64,000 bases of DNA. Source: Pseudomonas sp. FP1742 (GTDB lineage Bacteria; Pseudomonadota; Gammaproteobacteria; Pseudomonadales; Pseudomonadaceae). Location of the stretch: NCBI RefSeq assembly GCF_030687145.1, contig NZ_CP117460.1, positions 6,324,001 through 6,388,000 on the forward strand, written 5' to 3'. Under the pieces are notes generated by a model. It was not told the origin of the DNA, did not search any database, and saw nothing but the letters and a program-made list of their open reading frames with translations. This document shows, one piece after another, positions 36,677 through 46,422 of the stretch. The number at the start of each line of letters is the position of its first letter. Position 1 is the first letter of the stretch. Both the position numbers and the translations under genes were made by a program.

Positions 36677-38139
36677 TCTATTCCTAACTGATTCCAGATG
36701 GCATCGATCCGTTGGGTAACGGCTTCATCCTTGACGATGACCCGGCCCCACTCGCGGGTGGTTTCGCCCGGCCATTTATGCGTGGCATCGAGCCCCATCT
36801 TCGACCCCAGGCCGGAGACCGGCGAGGCGAAGTCCAGGTAGTCGATCGGCGTGTTGTCGATCATCACCGTATCGCGCTTGGGGTCCATGCGCGTGGTGAT
36901 GGCCCAGATCACGTCGTTCCAGTCCCGTGCGTTGATATCGTCGTCGGTGACGATAACGAACTTGGTGTACATGAACTGTCGCAAAAACGACCAGACACCG
37001 AGCATTACCCGCTTGGCATGGCCGGGATACGACTTCTTCATGGTCACGATGGCCATGCGGTACGAGCAGCCTTCGGGCGGCAGGTAGAAGTCGGTGATCT
37101 CCGGGAACTGCTTTTGCAGAATCGGCACGAACACTTCGTTCAACGCCACACCGAGAATCGCCGGCTCATCCGGCGGACGGCCGGTGTAGGTGCTGTGGTA
37201 GATCGGTTTGATCCGGTGGGTGATGCGCTCGACGGTGAACACCGGGAAGCTGTCGACTTCGTTGTAGTAGCCGGTGTGGTCGCCGTAAGGACCTTCATCG
37301 GCCATTTCGCCCGGATGGATCACGCCTTCGAGGATGATCTCGGCGGTGGCCGGTACTTGCAGGTCATTGCCGCGGCACTTCACCAGCTCAGTGCGGTTAC
37401 CCCGCAACAGACCGGCGAAAGCGTATTCGGAGAGGCTGTCCGGCACCGGCGTCACGGCGCCAAGAATGGTGGCCGGGTCAGCGCCCAGGGCCACGGACAC
37501 CGGGAACGGCTGGCCGGGGTGTTTCTCGCACCACTCACGGTAATCCAGCGCACCGCCACGGTGGCTCAACCAGCGCATGATCACTTTGTTGCGGCCGATC
37601 ACCTGTTGACGGTAGATGCCGAGGTTCTGGCGATCCTTGTTCGGACCTTTGGTGACCGTCAGGCCCCAGGTGATCAGCGGGCCGACGTCGCCCGGCCAGC
37701 AGGTCTGCACCGGCAGCATCGCCAGATCGACATCGTCGCCTTCGATGACCACTTCCTGGCAGACCGCGTCTTTGACGACCTTCGGCGCCATGGCAATGAT
37801 CTTGCGAAAGATCGGCAGCTTGGACCAGGCGTCCTTCAAACCCTTCGGCGGCTCGGGCTCCTTGAGGAACGCCAGCAGCTTGCCGATCTCGCGCAGCTCG
37901 CTGACCGACTCGGCGCCCATGCCCATGGCCACCCGCTCGGGGGTGCCGAACAGGTTGCCGAGTACCGGAATGTCATAGCCGGTGGGTTTTTCGAACAGCA
38001 GCGCCGGGCCTTTGGCTCGCAGCGTGCGATCACAGACTTCGGTCATCTCCAGCACTGGAGAGACGGGGATCTGGATGCGTTTCAACTCTCCGCGCTGCTC
38101 AAGCTGCTGCACGAAATCCCGAAGATCCTTGAATTTCAT
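36673..38139 (-). CDS. ubiD: 3-octaprenyl-4-hydroxybenzoate decarboxylase
   Basis: 488 residues. UbiD uses prenylated FMN (made by UbiX) to decarboxylate the ubiquinone precursor. Characteristic blocks are [65 protein letters not shown] (metal and prFMN site), [14 protein letters not shown] and [14 protein letters not shown]. The length is normal. First gene of a two-gene unit with the ferredoxin-reductase fusion. Confidence 0.97.
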   Translation of the reverse strand: MKFKDLRDFVQQLEQRGELKRIQIPVSPVLEMTEVCDRTLRAKGPALLFEKPTGYDIPVLGNLFGTPERVAMGMGAESVSELREIGKLLAFLKEPEPPKGLKDAWSKLPIFRKIIAMAPKVVKDAVCQEVVIEGDDVDLAMLPVQTCWPGDVGPLITWGLTVTKGPNKDRQNLGIYRQQVIGRNKVIMRWLSHRGGALDYREWCEKHPGQPFPVSVALGADPATILGAVTPVPDSLSEYAFAGLLRGNRTELVKCRGNDLQVPATAEIILEGVIHPGEMADEGPYGDHTGYYNEVDSFPVFTVERITHRIKPIYHSTYTGRPPDEPAILGVALNEVFVPILQKQFPEITDFYLPPEGCSYRMAIVTMKKSYPGHAKRVMLGVWSFLRQFMYTKFVIVTDDDINARDWNDVIWAITTRMDPKRDTVMIDNTPIDYLDFASPVSGLGSKMGLDATHKWPGETTREWGRVIVKDEAVTQRIDAIWNQLGID

Positions 38140-38220
38140 TTGACGATGGCACCCCTGAAATAGGCGTACATCCTACCTGCTCTGCCGGCCAAACAGCAGC
38201 CTGTCAGTGCGCAGCAGCAA

Positions 38221-40176
38221 TCAATTGTGATTTGCACCCAGCAGCACCGGGGCAAACAACGGGCCCAAGCGAGCACTGCCGGTATCCGACAGATGATCCT
38301 CGTCCTTGTACTGCGAATGACCATTGACCTCGATACTGCAAACCTGGCCCACACACATCAATGGCGTAGGATCGATGATATGTACACCTGGATCGGCGGC
38401 ACTCATCGACTCGAACAAGGTATTGAGAAAATGCTGGCGCGCCAGGTGCTCTTCGAGTGGTCGGCCCAGCCCCTCGGCCGAACGCCCGATCCGGGCCAGA
38501 CTCGTCAGTCGATCAATGGTGCCTTTGCGCTGCAGCGGCACTTCCTTGAACAACCAGACTTGCGCGCCCGCCTCTCTTAACGCCGCCACCCGCGCCTTGA
38601 GCGCCGTGGCCATGCGCTCCTCGGCCTGCGCCGTATTGTCATACTGATTAAGCAGAACCTTTTTATCGCCGTCTTCGCGACCGTAAATGTACAGATTCCA
38701 ATTGGATGCCAACACCACATCCTTGATCTGCAGGCTGCGAACCCGCTCCATTGTCTGCTCGTTGAAATCCTTGCAACGTTGGCGCAAGTCATTGCTCAGA
38801 ACCGGCGGACAGGCACTCATGCTGTAAAGCCATACCGGGCGACCCTCACGCTTTGCGCTACTTTCGATCGCCGGCAACAGCGCGGCCGCGTGACTGTCGC
38901 CCCAGAACATTTGTGTCGCCGGAATCTCTTCGTGACCACCCACCAGACACGCCTTGTCCAGTTCTTTGTCCGAGGTTACCAACATGCATTTCATCTGCCC
39001 GGCCCGCCACTCCCGAGACTGAGCATATTCCAGCGCTTTGCCGGTAAGGCGTTGAGGAAAGCCGTCCGCCGATCGCACCATCGAACCCGTGACCGCCAGC
39101 GCGGCCATGGCCAGCATGCCCCCCAACAACACGGGTTTGCGTCCACCAAGCAGGCGTTTTTCACGGAATGGAAGTTCGACGAAGCGCCAGCTCAACCATG
39201 CAAGGCCGAGCGCCAATAGCATCCAGCCCGCAGCCTCCAAGGGCTGAATGCCGTCGATCGAAATGGCATTGGCGTAGACATAGACCGGCCAGTGCCACAG
39301 ATACAACGAATAGGAGAGCAAGCCGATCCATACCAGTGCGCGAGCACTCAACACCTGGCCGCTCCATGTAGAACCGTGCCCACCCGACCAGATCAGCGCG
39401 GTGGCACCGAGCACGGGCAACAAAGCCGCCCAGCCCGGGAACACCGTGGCCTTGTCAAAAGTGAAAACAGCCACCAGGACCGCCATCAACCCGGCCACTC
39501 CCACAGACTGATAGAGCCAGGGCCGCACAGCCTGTTTTGAGGCGGGCAAGACCGCGAGCATGGCACCGCACAACAACTCCCAGGCACGTGTCGGCAGCGA
39601 GAAGAAAGCCACGTCGGGTTTGCGGTCGATATAGGCGATATTGAGCCCGAAAGACACCAGCAGCATGGCAAACAGCATCCAGCGCCAATGGCGAACATGG
39701 CGCATCAGCAACACCATCAATAGCGGAAAGAAGATGTAGTACTGCTCTTCAACGGCCAGGGACCAGGTATGCAGCAACGGCTTTAGTTCCGATGCGGGCT
39801 GGAAGTAGCCGTCTTCGCGCATGAACAGAATGTTTGAAATGAACAGCGACTGATAACGAACCGTCCTTCCCAACTCGGAGAAGTCCTTGGCCGTCAGCAA
39901 CAGCCAGCCCAGAGCCAGCGTCGCCAGCAGCACCACGCTCAGGGCCGGAATGATCCGTCGTGCACGGCGAGCCCAGAAATCGACGAAGCTGAAACGCTGT
40001 GCACCGATCTCACGGAACAGGATGCTGGTAATCAGGAATCCGGAAATGACAAAGAAGACATCGACACCGACAAAGCCACCGCTGAAAGTGCTGAAGCCAA
40101 AATGAAACAGCACCACCGGAATAACGGCCAGAGCCCGCAATCCGTCGATATCACGGCGATTGCCAAATGTGTGCAT
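38221..40176 (-). CDS. Membrane acyltransferase with SGNH domain (O-antigen acetylase type)
   Basis: 651 residues from ATG 40176 (MHTFGNRRDIDGLRALAVIPV), with an AAGGAAC site; the ATG at 40242 is unlikely. Acyltransferase-3 part: RDIDGLRALAVIPVVLFHF and YQSLFISNI, FMREDGYF, HTWSLAVEEQYY within 10-11 helices. C-terminal SGNH hydrolase-like domain with WGDSHAAALLPAIE (about residue 422) and a final DEDHLSDTG carrying the Asp-His. Such fusions transfer acetyl groups to surface polysaccharide such as O-antigen. P. aeruginosa has an O-antigen-acetylase-like gene in the same place next to rho. Confidence 0.93.
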   Translation of the reverse strand: MHTFGNRRDIDGLRALAVIPVVLFHFGFSTFSGGFVGVDVFFVISGFLITSILFREIGAQRFSFVDFWARRARRIIPALSVVLLATLALGWLLLTAKDFSELGRTVRYQSLFISNILFMREDGYFQPASELKPLLHTWSLAVEEQYYIFFPLLMVLLMRHVRHWRWMLFAMLLVSFGLNIAYIDRKPDVAFFSLPTRAWELLCGAMLAVLPASKQAVRPWLYQSVGVAGLMAVLVAVFTFDKATVFPGWAALLPVLGATALIWSGGHGSTWSGQVLSARALVWIGLLSYSLYLWHWPVYVYANAISIDGIQPLEAAGWMLLALGLAWLSWRFVELPFREKRLLGGRKPVLLGGMLAMAALAVTGSMVRSADGFPQRLTGKALEYAQSREWRAGQMKCMLVTSDKELDKACLVGGHEEIPATQMFWGDSHAAALLPAIESSAKREGRPVWLYSMSACPPVLSNDLRQRCKDFNEQTMERVRSLQIKDVVLASNWNLYIYGREDGDKKVLLNQYDNTAQAEERMATALKARVAALREAGAQVWLFKEVPLQRKGTIDRLTSLARIGRSAEGLGRPLEEHLARQHFLNTLFESMSAADPGVHIIDPTPLMCVGQVCSIEVNGHSQYKDEDHLSDTGSARLGPLFAPVLLGANHN

Positions 40177-40301
40177 AACGTTCCTTGTCGTTTCCGATAC
40201 GAAGCCGATTGATAAGGGACTCGCGGGCGGCGGCCCCCCCATAGAATGGGCGCCAGTTTACAACACGGTAAGTATCTATCCAGATACAAAATACCGGGCG
40301 C

Positions 40302-40328
40302 AAAAAAAAAGCGCCCTTTGCGGGGCGC
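40302..40328 (-). terminator. Rho-independent terminator of rho
   Basis: On the minus strand a GCGCCC/GGGCGC stem with a CGCAAA loop is followed by nine T; on the plus strand it is followed by CCTTTTT, so it could act both ways. It ends the rho transcript 68 bases after the stop codon. Confidence 0.9.
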
Positions 40329-40395
40329 CCTTTTTGAAGCGTTTGTCTCGTCCTGAACAGGCTTGACCGGCTTCAGGATCAGACAATACTACGTG

Positions 40396-41655
40396 TTACT
40401 TACGCTTCATCGACAAGAAGAACTCGTCGTTGGTCTTGGTCTGTTTCAGCTTGTCGACCAGGAACTCGATGGCAGAGACTTCGTCCATCGGGTGCAGCAG
40501 CTTGCGCAGGATCCACATACGCTGCAGTTCGTCGTCAGCTGTCAGCAACTCTTCGCGGCGAGTACCGGAACGGTTGATGTTGATGGCCGGGAACACGCGT
40601 TTCTCGGCGATCTTGCGATCCAGAGGCAGTTCCATGTTGCCGGTGCCTTTGAATTCTTCGTAGATCACTTCGTCCATCTTCGAACCGGTTTCAACCAGTG
40701 CGGTGGCGATGATGGTCAGCGAGCCGCCTTCTTCGATGTTCCGCGCAGCGCCGAAGAAACGTTTCGGTTTCTCCAGGGCGTGGGCATCGACACCACCGGT
40801 CAGCACCTTGCCGGAGCTCGGGATCACGGTGTTGTAGGCACGGGCCAGACGGGTGATGGAGTCGAGCAGAATCACCACGTCCTTCTTGTGCTCGACCAGG
40901 CGCTTGGCCTTTTCGATCACCATTTCGGCAACCTGCACATGGCGGGTTGGCGGCTCGTCGAACGTCGAGGCAACCACTTCGCCGCGCACGGTGCGCTGCA
41001 TTTCGGTCACTTCTTCCGGACGTTCGTCGATCAGCAGCACGATCAGATGAACTTCAGGGTTGTTACGCGCGATGTTTGCCGCGATGTTCTGCAGCATGAT
41101 CGTTTTACCGGCTTTCGGCGGAGCAACGATCAGGCCACGCTGGCCTTTGCCGATCGGGGCGCACAGGTCGATGACACGACCGGTCAAGTCTTCGGTGGAA
41201 CCGTTGCCGGCTTCCATCTTCATGCGCACGGTCGGGAACAGCGGGGTCAGGTTCTCGAAGAGAATCTTGTTTTTCGCGTTCTCGGGACGATCGTAGTTGA
41301 TCGTGTCGACCTTCAGCAGCGCGAAATACCGCTCGCCTTCCTTTGGAGGACGGATCTTGCCAACGATGGTGTCACCGGTGCGCAAGTTGAAGCGACGGAT
41401 CTGGCTCGGCGAGACGTAAATGTCGTCCGGGCCGGCGAGATAGGAAGCGTCAGCGGAGCGCAGGAAGCCGAAGCCGTCCTGGAGAATCTCCAGCACGCCA
41501 TCACCGGAGATTTCCTCGCCGCTTTTCGCGTGCTTTTTGAGCAGGGAGAAAATCACGTCCTGCTTGCGCGAACGGGCCATATTTTCTATGCCCATCTGTT
41601 CGGCCAATTCGAGCAGTTCGGTAATCGGCTTTTGCTTGAGTTCAGTCAGATTCAT
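40396..41655 (-). CDS. rho: Transcription termination factor Rho
   Basis: 419 residues. [25 protein letters not shown] start (Rho-N), cold-shock-like RNA-binding domain ([31 protein letters not shown]), ATPase core with Walker A APPKAGKT and the Q and R loops ([16 protein letters not shown]). Ring-shaped RNA helicase that ends transcription. The 5' leader (41656-41842) is long, as expected for a gene that is autoregulated by Rho-dependent attenuation. Confidence 0.98.
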   Translation of the reverse strand: MNLTELKQKPITELLELAEQMGIENMARSRKQDVIFSLLKKHAKSGEEISGDGVLEILQDGFGFLRSADASYLAGPDDIYVSPSQIRRFNLRTGDTIVGKIRPPKEGERYFALLKVDTINYDRPENAKNKILFENLTPLFPTVRMKMEAGNGSTEDLTGRVIDLCAPIGKGQRGLIVAPPKAGKTIMLQNIAANIARNNPEVHLIVLLIDERPEEVTEMQRTVRGEVVASTFDEPPTRHVQVAEMVIEKAKRLVEHKKDVVILLDSITRLARAYNTVIPSSGKVLTGGVDAHALEKPKRFFGAARNIEEGGSLTIIATALVETGSKMDEVIYEEFKGTGNMELPLDRKIAEKRVFPAININRSGTRREELLTADDELQRMWILRKLLHPMDEVSAIEFLVDKLKQTKTNDEFFLSMKRK

Positions 41656-41851
41656 ATAGGAATGACGTAATCATTTATGGAGGGGGGAAATTAAGCTTTT
41701 GGCTTAATGAGGCCGCGCCGCAGAGAAGGCGACAGGATCGCGTACTTATTCGAAAAGGAGTGCGTCGGCGACGGCTAGCAGGGGGCAGTGGAGAAACCAG
41801 TGCGGGGCCGAATGTACCACCTGAGTTTCGGAGCGTCTAGCCCTCAATAAC

Positions 41852-41882
41852 GAAAAGGCCCCGCAATATGCGGGGCCTTTTC
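41852..41882 (-). terminator. Rho-independent terminator of trxA
   Basis: Symmetrical AAAAGGCCCCGCA-ATA-TGCGGGGCCTTTT stem (10 GC-rich pairs) with T runs on both sides, 21 bases after the trxA stop. Confidence 0.93.
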
Positions 41883-41902
41883 ATGACGCTTTATAACAAC
41901 GC

Positions 41903-42232
41903 TTAGATGTTGGCGTCGAGGAAAGCGGCCAGTTGCGACTTCGACAGCGCGCCGACCTTGGTGGCTTCGACGTTGCCGTTCTTGAACAGCATCAGTGTCG
42001 GGATACCACGCACGCCGTGCTTGGCCGGGGTTTCCTGGTTTTCGTCGATGTTCAGTTTGGCAACGGTCAGCTTGCCTTTGTAGGTCTCGGCAATTTCGTC
42101 CAGAACAGGAGCGATCATTTTGCAAGGGCCGCACCATTCAGCCCAGTAGTCGACCAGTACAGCGCCTTCGGCCTTGAGTACGTCGGCCTCGAAGCTAGCG
42201 TCGCTAACGTGTTTGATAAGATCGCTGCTCAT
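41903..42232 (-). CDS. trxA: Thioredoxin 1
   Basis: 109 residues with the active site WCGPC (Cys34, Cys37) in [18 protein letters not shown] and the cis-Pro region [12 protein letters not shown]. Reduces protein disulfides with NADPH via thioredoxin reductase. Upstream of rho in the same orientation but separated by a strong terminator, a gene order conserved in many proteobacteria. Confidence 0.97.
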   Translation of the reverse strand: MSSDLIKHVSDASFEADVLKAEGAVLVDYWAEWCGPCKMIAPVLDEIAETYKGKLTVAKLNIDENQETPAKHGVRGIPTLMLFKNGNVEATKVGALSKSQLAAFLDANI

Positions 42233-42352
42233 GGAAGTCTCCAGGTTGTAAGCAAAAAAACGTGGCCCATCATAGCTGCCCTTCCCCCGTTCAGGAAGCC
42301 GCAGATGATTGAGTCTCGCTATGGCGCCCCATGAATTTGGGTATAGCTCAAG

Positions 42353-43060
42353 TCACAAGGTGACGGGAGCGACAAAGGCGATTCCGGTGCGCAGGGCAGC
42401 GTTGCGCACATGCTCCTGCATGGCCTTCTGCGCGGCACCGGACGAACGGCGAGCCAGTGCACGAAGGATTTTGCGGTGTTCCTGCCAGGTTTCCATGGCG
42501 CGCTCGGCCCGGATGAACGGTAGCTTCTGGCTCTCCAGAAAGATGTCGGCGCTGGCCGTCAGAATGCTCAGCATCGCCTGATTGCCGCTGGCCAGGAGGA
42601 TGCGTCGGTGAAACTCGAAATCCAGCCGCGCCGCTGCATCAAAGTCGGCGGCCCGCAGTTCGTTGCGCATGGCGGCGACATTGTCTTCCAGGGCATCGAG
42701 ATCTTCGGTGCTCAGGGTCACGGCCGCCAGCCCGGCGGCAAAGCTCTCCAGCGCGTAGCGCAACTGAAAGATGTCCAGCGGCGATGCCTGCGCCGCGAAC
42801 GGCCAACCCGGCGCCGCATCACCCCGGGGCAGATCGACCGGCGACTGCACGAACACGCCCTTGCCCGGCTGGATGCTGATCACGCCCAGCGCACTCAGGG
42901 ACGACAACGCCTCCCGCAGTGACGCCCGGCTGACCCCCAATTGCACCGCCAGATCCCGTTGCGAAGGCAAGGCATCACCCGGTCCGAAACCTTGCTCGGT
43001 GATCAATTTACGGATGGCTTGCAGCGCCACTTCGGGTACTGCGCGGGAGATCGAGTTCAT
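42353..43060 (-). CDS. FadR-family (GntR) transcriptional regulator
   Basis: 235 residues. N-terminal winged helix-turn-helix SQRDLAVQLGVSRASLREALSSLSALGVISIQPGKGVFVQ; C-terminal FCD helical effector domain (SFAAGLAAVTLSTEDLDAL ... DFEFHRRILLASGN with His-rich metal site). It is divergent from an amino-acid ABC importer (258 bases between starts), so it probably represses that operon and responds to its substrate or a product. Confidence 0.93.
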   Translation of the reverse strand: MNSISRAVPEVALQAIRKLITEQGFGPGDALPSQRDLAVQLGVSRASLREALSSLSALGVISIQPGKGVFVQSPVDLPRGDAAPGWPFAAQASPLDIFQLRYALESFAAGLAAVTLSTEDLDALEDNVAAMRNELRAADFDAAARLDFEFHRRILLASGNQAMLSILTASADIFLESQKLPFIRAERAMETWQEHRKILRALARRSSGAAQKAMQEHVRNAALRTGIAFVAPVTL

Positions 43061-43318
43061 GGTTTTTTTCAGACGAACCAGGCCAATGAGCGGCTAGTTG
43101 TAAAGCTATTCGCGACATCCGGCAAGTCGTGCCCCATGGGGGTTCGGGATTGTTCACGGGTGCGCCATCAGGGTGCGAAATTCCACCTGACTGTTCAGAC
43201 CAGTAAGACCGAACGACACCAGCAAAACCGTGGCTTGCACCCCCTGAAACCGAATCTTGGCATGGCCCGTGCTCTGTCGATCCGCAGAAATCACTTCCCG
43301 CCGATCCGGAGATTTGCC

Positions 43319-44104
43319 ATGACCCAGCGTTACAGCGCCCTCCTCGCCGCCTTGTTTGCCAGCCTGATGCTGAGCCAGGCACCCGCCCACGCCGACGGTC
43401 TGGAGGATGTAGTCAAGCGCGGCACCCTCAAAGTCGCCGTGCCCCAGGACTTTCCGCCGTTCGGCTCGGTCGGCCCGGACATGAAACCCCGCGGCCTCGA
43501 CATCGACACCGCCAAACTGCTGGCCGACCAACTCAAGGTCAAACTCGAACTGACCCCGGTCAATAGCACCAACCGCATCCCATTCCTGACTACCGGCAAG
43601 GTCGACCTGGTGATTTCCAGCCTCGGCAAGAACCCCGAGCGCGAGAAAGTCATCGACTTCTCCCGGGCCTATGCGCCGTTCTATCTCGCCGTGTTCGGCC
43701 CGCCAGACGCCGCCATCAAGGGCTTGGACGATCTCAAGGGCAAAACCATCAGCGTCACCCGTGGCGCCATCGAAGACATCGAGCTGACCAAAGTCGCCCC
43801 CGAAGGCGTGACGATCAAACGCTTCGAAGACAACAACTCGACCATCGCCGCCTACCTTGCCGGGCAAGTCGACTTGATCGCCAGCGGCAACGTGGTAATG
43901 GTGGCGATCAGCGAGAAAAACCCGAAACGGGTGCCGGCGCTGAAAGTGAAGCTCAAGGACTCTCCGGTGTACGTCGGCGTGAACAAGAACGAGCCGGCTT
44001 TACTGGACAAGGTCAACCAGATCCTGACCACAGCCAAGGCCGACGGTGCGCTGGAAAAGAACTCGCAAACCTGGCTGAAAGAGCCGCTGCCGGCCGATCT
44101 CTGA
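43319..44104 (+). CDS. Polar amino-acid ABC transporter, substrate-binding protein
   Basis: 261 residues from ATG 43319 (MTQRYSALLAALFASLMLSQAPAHA signal peptide). The frame open to 42941 is not coding upstream. GTLKVAVPQDFPPFGSVGPD, RGLDIDTAKLLA and VNSTNRIPFLTTGKVDLVISSLG are family-3 solute-binding motifs; the Arg of NRIPFL binds the amino-acid carboxylate. First of four genes encoding a complete amino-acid importer. Ligand unknown. Confidence 0.93.
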   Translation: MTQRYSALLAALFASLMLSQAPAHADGLEDVVKRGTLKVAVPQDFPPFGSVGPDMKPRGLDIDTAKLLADQLKVKLELTPVNSTNRIPFLTTGKVDLVISSLGKNPEREKVIDFSRAYAPFYLAVFGPPDAAIKGLDDLKGKTISVTRGAIEDIELTKVAPEGVTIKRFEDNNSTIAAYLAGQVDLIASGNVVMVAISEKNPKRVPALKVKLKDSPVYVGVNKNEPALLDKVNQILTTAKADGALEKNSQTWLKEPLPADL

Positions 44105-44126
44105 TCGTTCGCGCGGGAGACGACTT

Positions 44127-44807
44127 ATGGCTTATCAGTTCGATTTCTTGCCGGTGGTGGAAAACACCGACCTGCTGCTGCGCGGTGCGCTGTTCACCCT
44201 TGAGCTGACAGCCATCGGCGCAGTGCTCGGGGTCGCTCTGGGCATCGTCGGCGCGTTGGTGCGGGCGTGGAACATCCGCCCGTTCGCCGGCATTTTCGGG
44301 GTCTACGTCGAGTTGATCCGCAACACGCCTTTTCTGGTGCAGTTGTTTTTCATCTTCTTCGGCTTGCCGTCGCTGGGCCTGCAGATTTCCGAATGGCAGG
44401 CGGCGATACTGGCGATGGTGATCAACCTGGGCGCCTACTCGACCGAGATCATCCGCGCCGGCATTCAGGCGATCCCCCGCGGGCAGCTGGAAGCCGCGGC
44501 CGCCCTGGCGATGAGCCGCTTCGAAGCCTTCCGCCATGTGGTTCTGCTGCCGGCGCTGGGCAAGGTCTGGCCGGCCCTGAGCAGCCAGATCATCATCGTC
44601 ATGCTGGGCTCGGCGGTCTGTTCGCAGATCGCCACCGAAGAGCTGAGTTTCGCCGCCAACTTCATTCAATCACGCAACTTTCGCGCTTTTGAAACCTATG
44701 CCCTGACCACACTGCTCTACCTGTGCATGGCGCTACTGATCCGTCAGCTGTTGAACTGGATCGGTCGCCGCTACATATCCAAAAGCAGCGCAAGGAGCAG
44801 CCAATGA
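44127..44807 (+). CDS. Polar amino-acid ABC transporter permease 1
   Basis: 226 residues, about five membrane helices. GALFTLELTAIGAVLGVALGI start and the HisM-type block EIIRAGIQAIPRGQLEAAAALAMSRFEAFRHVVLPALG-like (EAA loop). It overlaps the next gene by four bases. Confidence 0.93.
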   Translation: MAYQFDFLPVVENTDLLLRGALFTLELTAIGAVLGVALGIVGALVRAWNIRPFAGIFGVYVELIRNTPFLVQLFFIFFGLPSLGLQISEWQAAILAMVINLGAYSTEIIRAGIQAIPRGQLEAAAALAMSRFEAFRHVVLLPALGKVWPALSSQIIIVMLGSAVCSQIATEELSFAANFIQSRNFRAFETYALTTLLYLCMALLIRQLLNWIGRRYISKSSARSSQ

Positions 44808-45454
44808 GCGATTTCACCTTCTGGGACATCCTGCGCAACCTGCTCACGGGCCTGCAATGGACGCTGGCATTGTCGCTGGTGGCGTTTATCGGTGGCGGGC
44901 TGATCGGTTTGCTGATCATGGTGATGCGGATTTCAAAGAAACCCTTGCCCAGCCACTTCGCCCGAACCTACATCGAACTGTTCCAGGGCACGCCACTGTT
45001 GATGCAACTGTTTCTGGTGTTCTTCGGCGTGGCCTTGGCCGGTGTGGAAATTTCGCCGTGGATGGCGGCGGCGATTGCCCTGACGCTGTTCACCAGCGCC
45101 TACCTGGCGGAGATCTGGCGCGGTTGCGTCGACTCGATTCCCAACGGCCAGTGGGAAGCTTCGTCGAGCCTGGCGCTCAACCCGCTGGAGCAATTGCGTT
45201 ACGTGATCCTGCCGCAAGCCCTGCGCATTGCCGTGGCGCCGACCGTGGGCTTCTCGGTGCAAGTGGTCAAGGGCACCGCCGTCACCTCGATCATCGGCTT
45301 CACCGAACTGACCAAGACCGGCGGCATGCTCGCCAACGCGACCTTCGAACCCTTCATGGTCTACGGCCTCGTCGCCCTCGGTTACTTCCTGCTCTGCTAC
45401 CCCTTGTCCCTCAGTGCGCGCTACCTGGAAAGGAGACTGCATGCCTCTGCTTAG
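44804..45454 (+). CDS. Polar amino-acid ABC transporter permease 2
   Basis: 216 residues from ATG 44804. LLTGLQWTLALSLVAFIGGGLIGLLI start, EIWRGCVDSIPNGQWEASSSLALNPLEQLRYVILPQALR EAA block. Forms the heteromeric channel with permease 1. Its end overlaps the ATPase gene by 14 bases. Confidence 0.93.
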   Translation: MSDFTFWDILRNLLTGLQWTLALSLVAFIGGGLIGLLIMVMRISKKPLPSHFARTYIELFQGTPLLMQLFLVFFGVALAGVEISPWMAAAIALTLFTSAYLAEIWRGCVDSIPNGQWEASSSLALNPLEQLRYVILPQALRIAVAPTVGFSVQVVKGTAVTSIIGFTELTKTGGMLANATFEPFMVYGLVALGYFLLCYPLSLSARYLERRLHASA

Positions 45455-46178
45455 AATTTCCGCCCTGCATAAATATTACGGCGACCATCATGTGCTCAAA
45501 GGCATTGACCTGAGTGTCGAGGAAGGCCAGGTGGTGGCGATCATCGGTCGCAGCGGCTCGGGCAAATCCACCTTGCTGCGCACCCTCAATGGCCTGGAAT
45601 CGATCAACGACGGCGTGATCGAAGTCGACGGCGAATACCTCGACGCCGCCCGCGCCGACCTGCGCAGCCTGCGGCAGAAAGTCGGGATGGTGTTCCAGCA
45701 GTTCAACCTGTTCCCGCACCTGACCGTCGGCGAAAACGTCATGCTTGCGCCGCAAGTGGTGCAGAAAGTGCCGAAAGCCAAAGCCACCGAACTGGCGCGG
45801 CAGATGCTGGAACGGGTCGGATTAGGCGAAAAATTCGATGCCTTCCCGGATCGACTCTCCGGCGGCCAGCAACAGCGGGTAGCGATTGCCCGGGCGCTGG
45901 CGATGTCACCGAAAGTCTTGCTGTGCGACGAAATCACCTCGGCCCTGGACCCGGAACTGGTCAACGAAGTGCTGAGCGTGGTCCGGCAACTGGCCAGGGA
46001 AGGCATGACGCTGATCATGGTCACCCATGAAATGCGCTTTGCCCGCGAAGTTGGGGATAAGTTGGTGTTCATGCATCAGGGCAAGGTGCATGAAGTGGGG
46101 GATCCGAAGGTGTTGTTTGCCAATCCGCAGACGGCGGAGTTGGCGAATTTCATCGGGACCGTGGAAGTGACGGCCTGA
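45441..46178 (+). CDS. Polar amino-acid ABC transporter ATP-binding protein
   Basis: 245 residues from ATG 45441. Walker A GRSGSGKST, Q-loop FQQFNLFPHLTV, signature LSGGQQQRVAIARALA, Walker B VLLCDEITSALDPELV and H-loop MVTHEM. GlnQ/HisP-type ATPase. Last gene of the importer; followed by a REP pair. Confidence 0.95.
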   Translation: MPLLRISALHKYYGDHHVLKGIDLSVEEGQVVAIIGRSGSGKSTLLRTLNGLESINDGVIEVDGEYLDAARADLRSLRQKVGMVFQQFNLFPHLTVGENVMLAPQVVQKVPKAKATELARQMLERVGLGEKFDAFPDRLSGGQQQRVAIARALAMSPKVLLCDEITSALDPELVNEVLSVVRQLAREGMTLIMVTHEMRFAREVGDKLVFMHQGKVHEVGDPKVLFANPQTAELANFIGTVEVTA

Positions 46179-46204
46179 AGGATATTCAGTGCCTTGGAGG
46201 CCGC

Positions 46205-46299
46205 CTTCGCGGGCAAGCCCGCTCCCACAGGGATTTTGTGTTGCCTACAATCGTGAAAACGACACCGAACCAATGTGGGAGCGGGCTTGCTCGCGAAGG
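46205..46299. repeat. REP pair (GTGGGAGCGGGCTTG family) plus a third REP unit
   Basis: CTTCGCGGGCAAGCCCGCTC-type unit at 46205-46229 and reverse TGTGGGAGCGGGCTTGCTCG at 46274-46299. A separate unit of another family, AAGATCGCAGCCTTCGACAG followed by CTCCTACG, is at 46334-46361. Confidence 0.82.
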
Positions 46300-46422
46300 G
46301 GCCATCCGCAACACCGCAAGTGTCCCGTGGTAAAAGATCGCAGCCTTCGACAGCTCCTACGCGTTGGCGCGAGCGTTTGATCGTGGCAGGATGTCGAGGT
46401 TATCGACCGAGACCCCCTGACC

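Noticed and set aside
41656..41842. Small RNA or ORF in the rho leader
   Set aside because: No stable hairpin with T run or ORF is apparent; it is better explained as a long rho leader.
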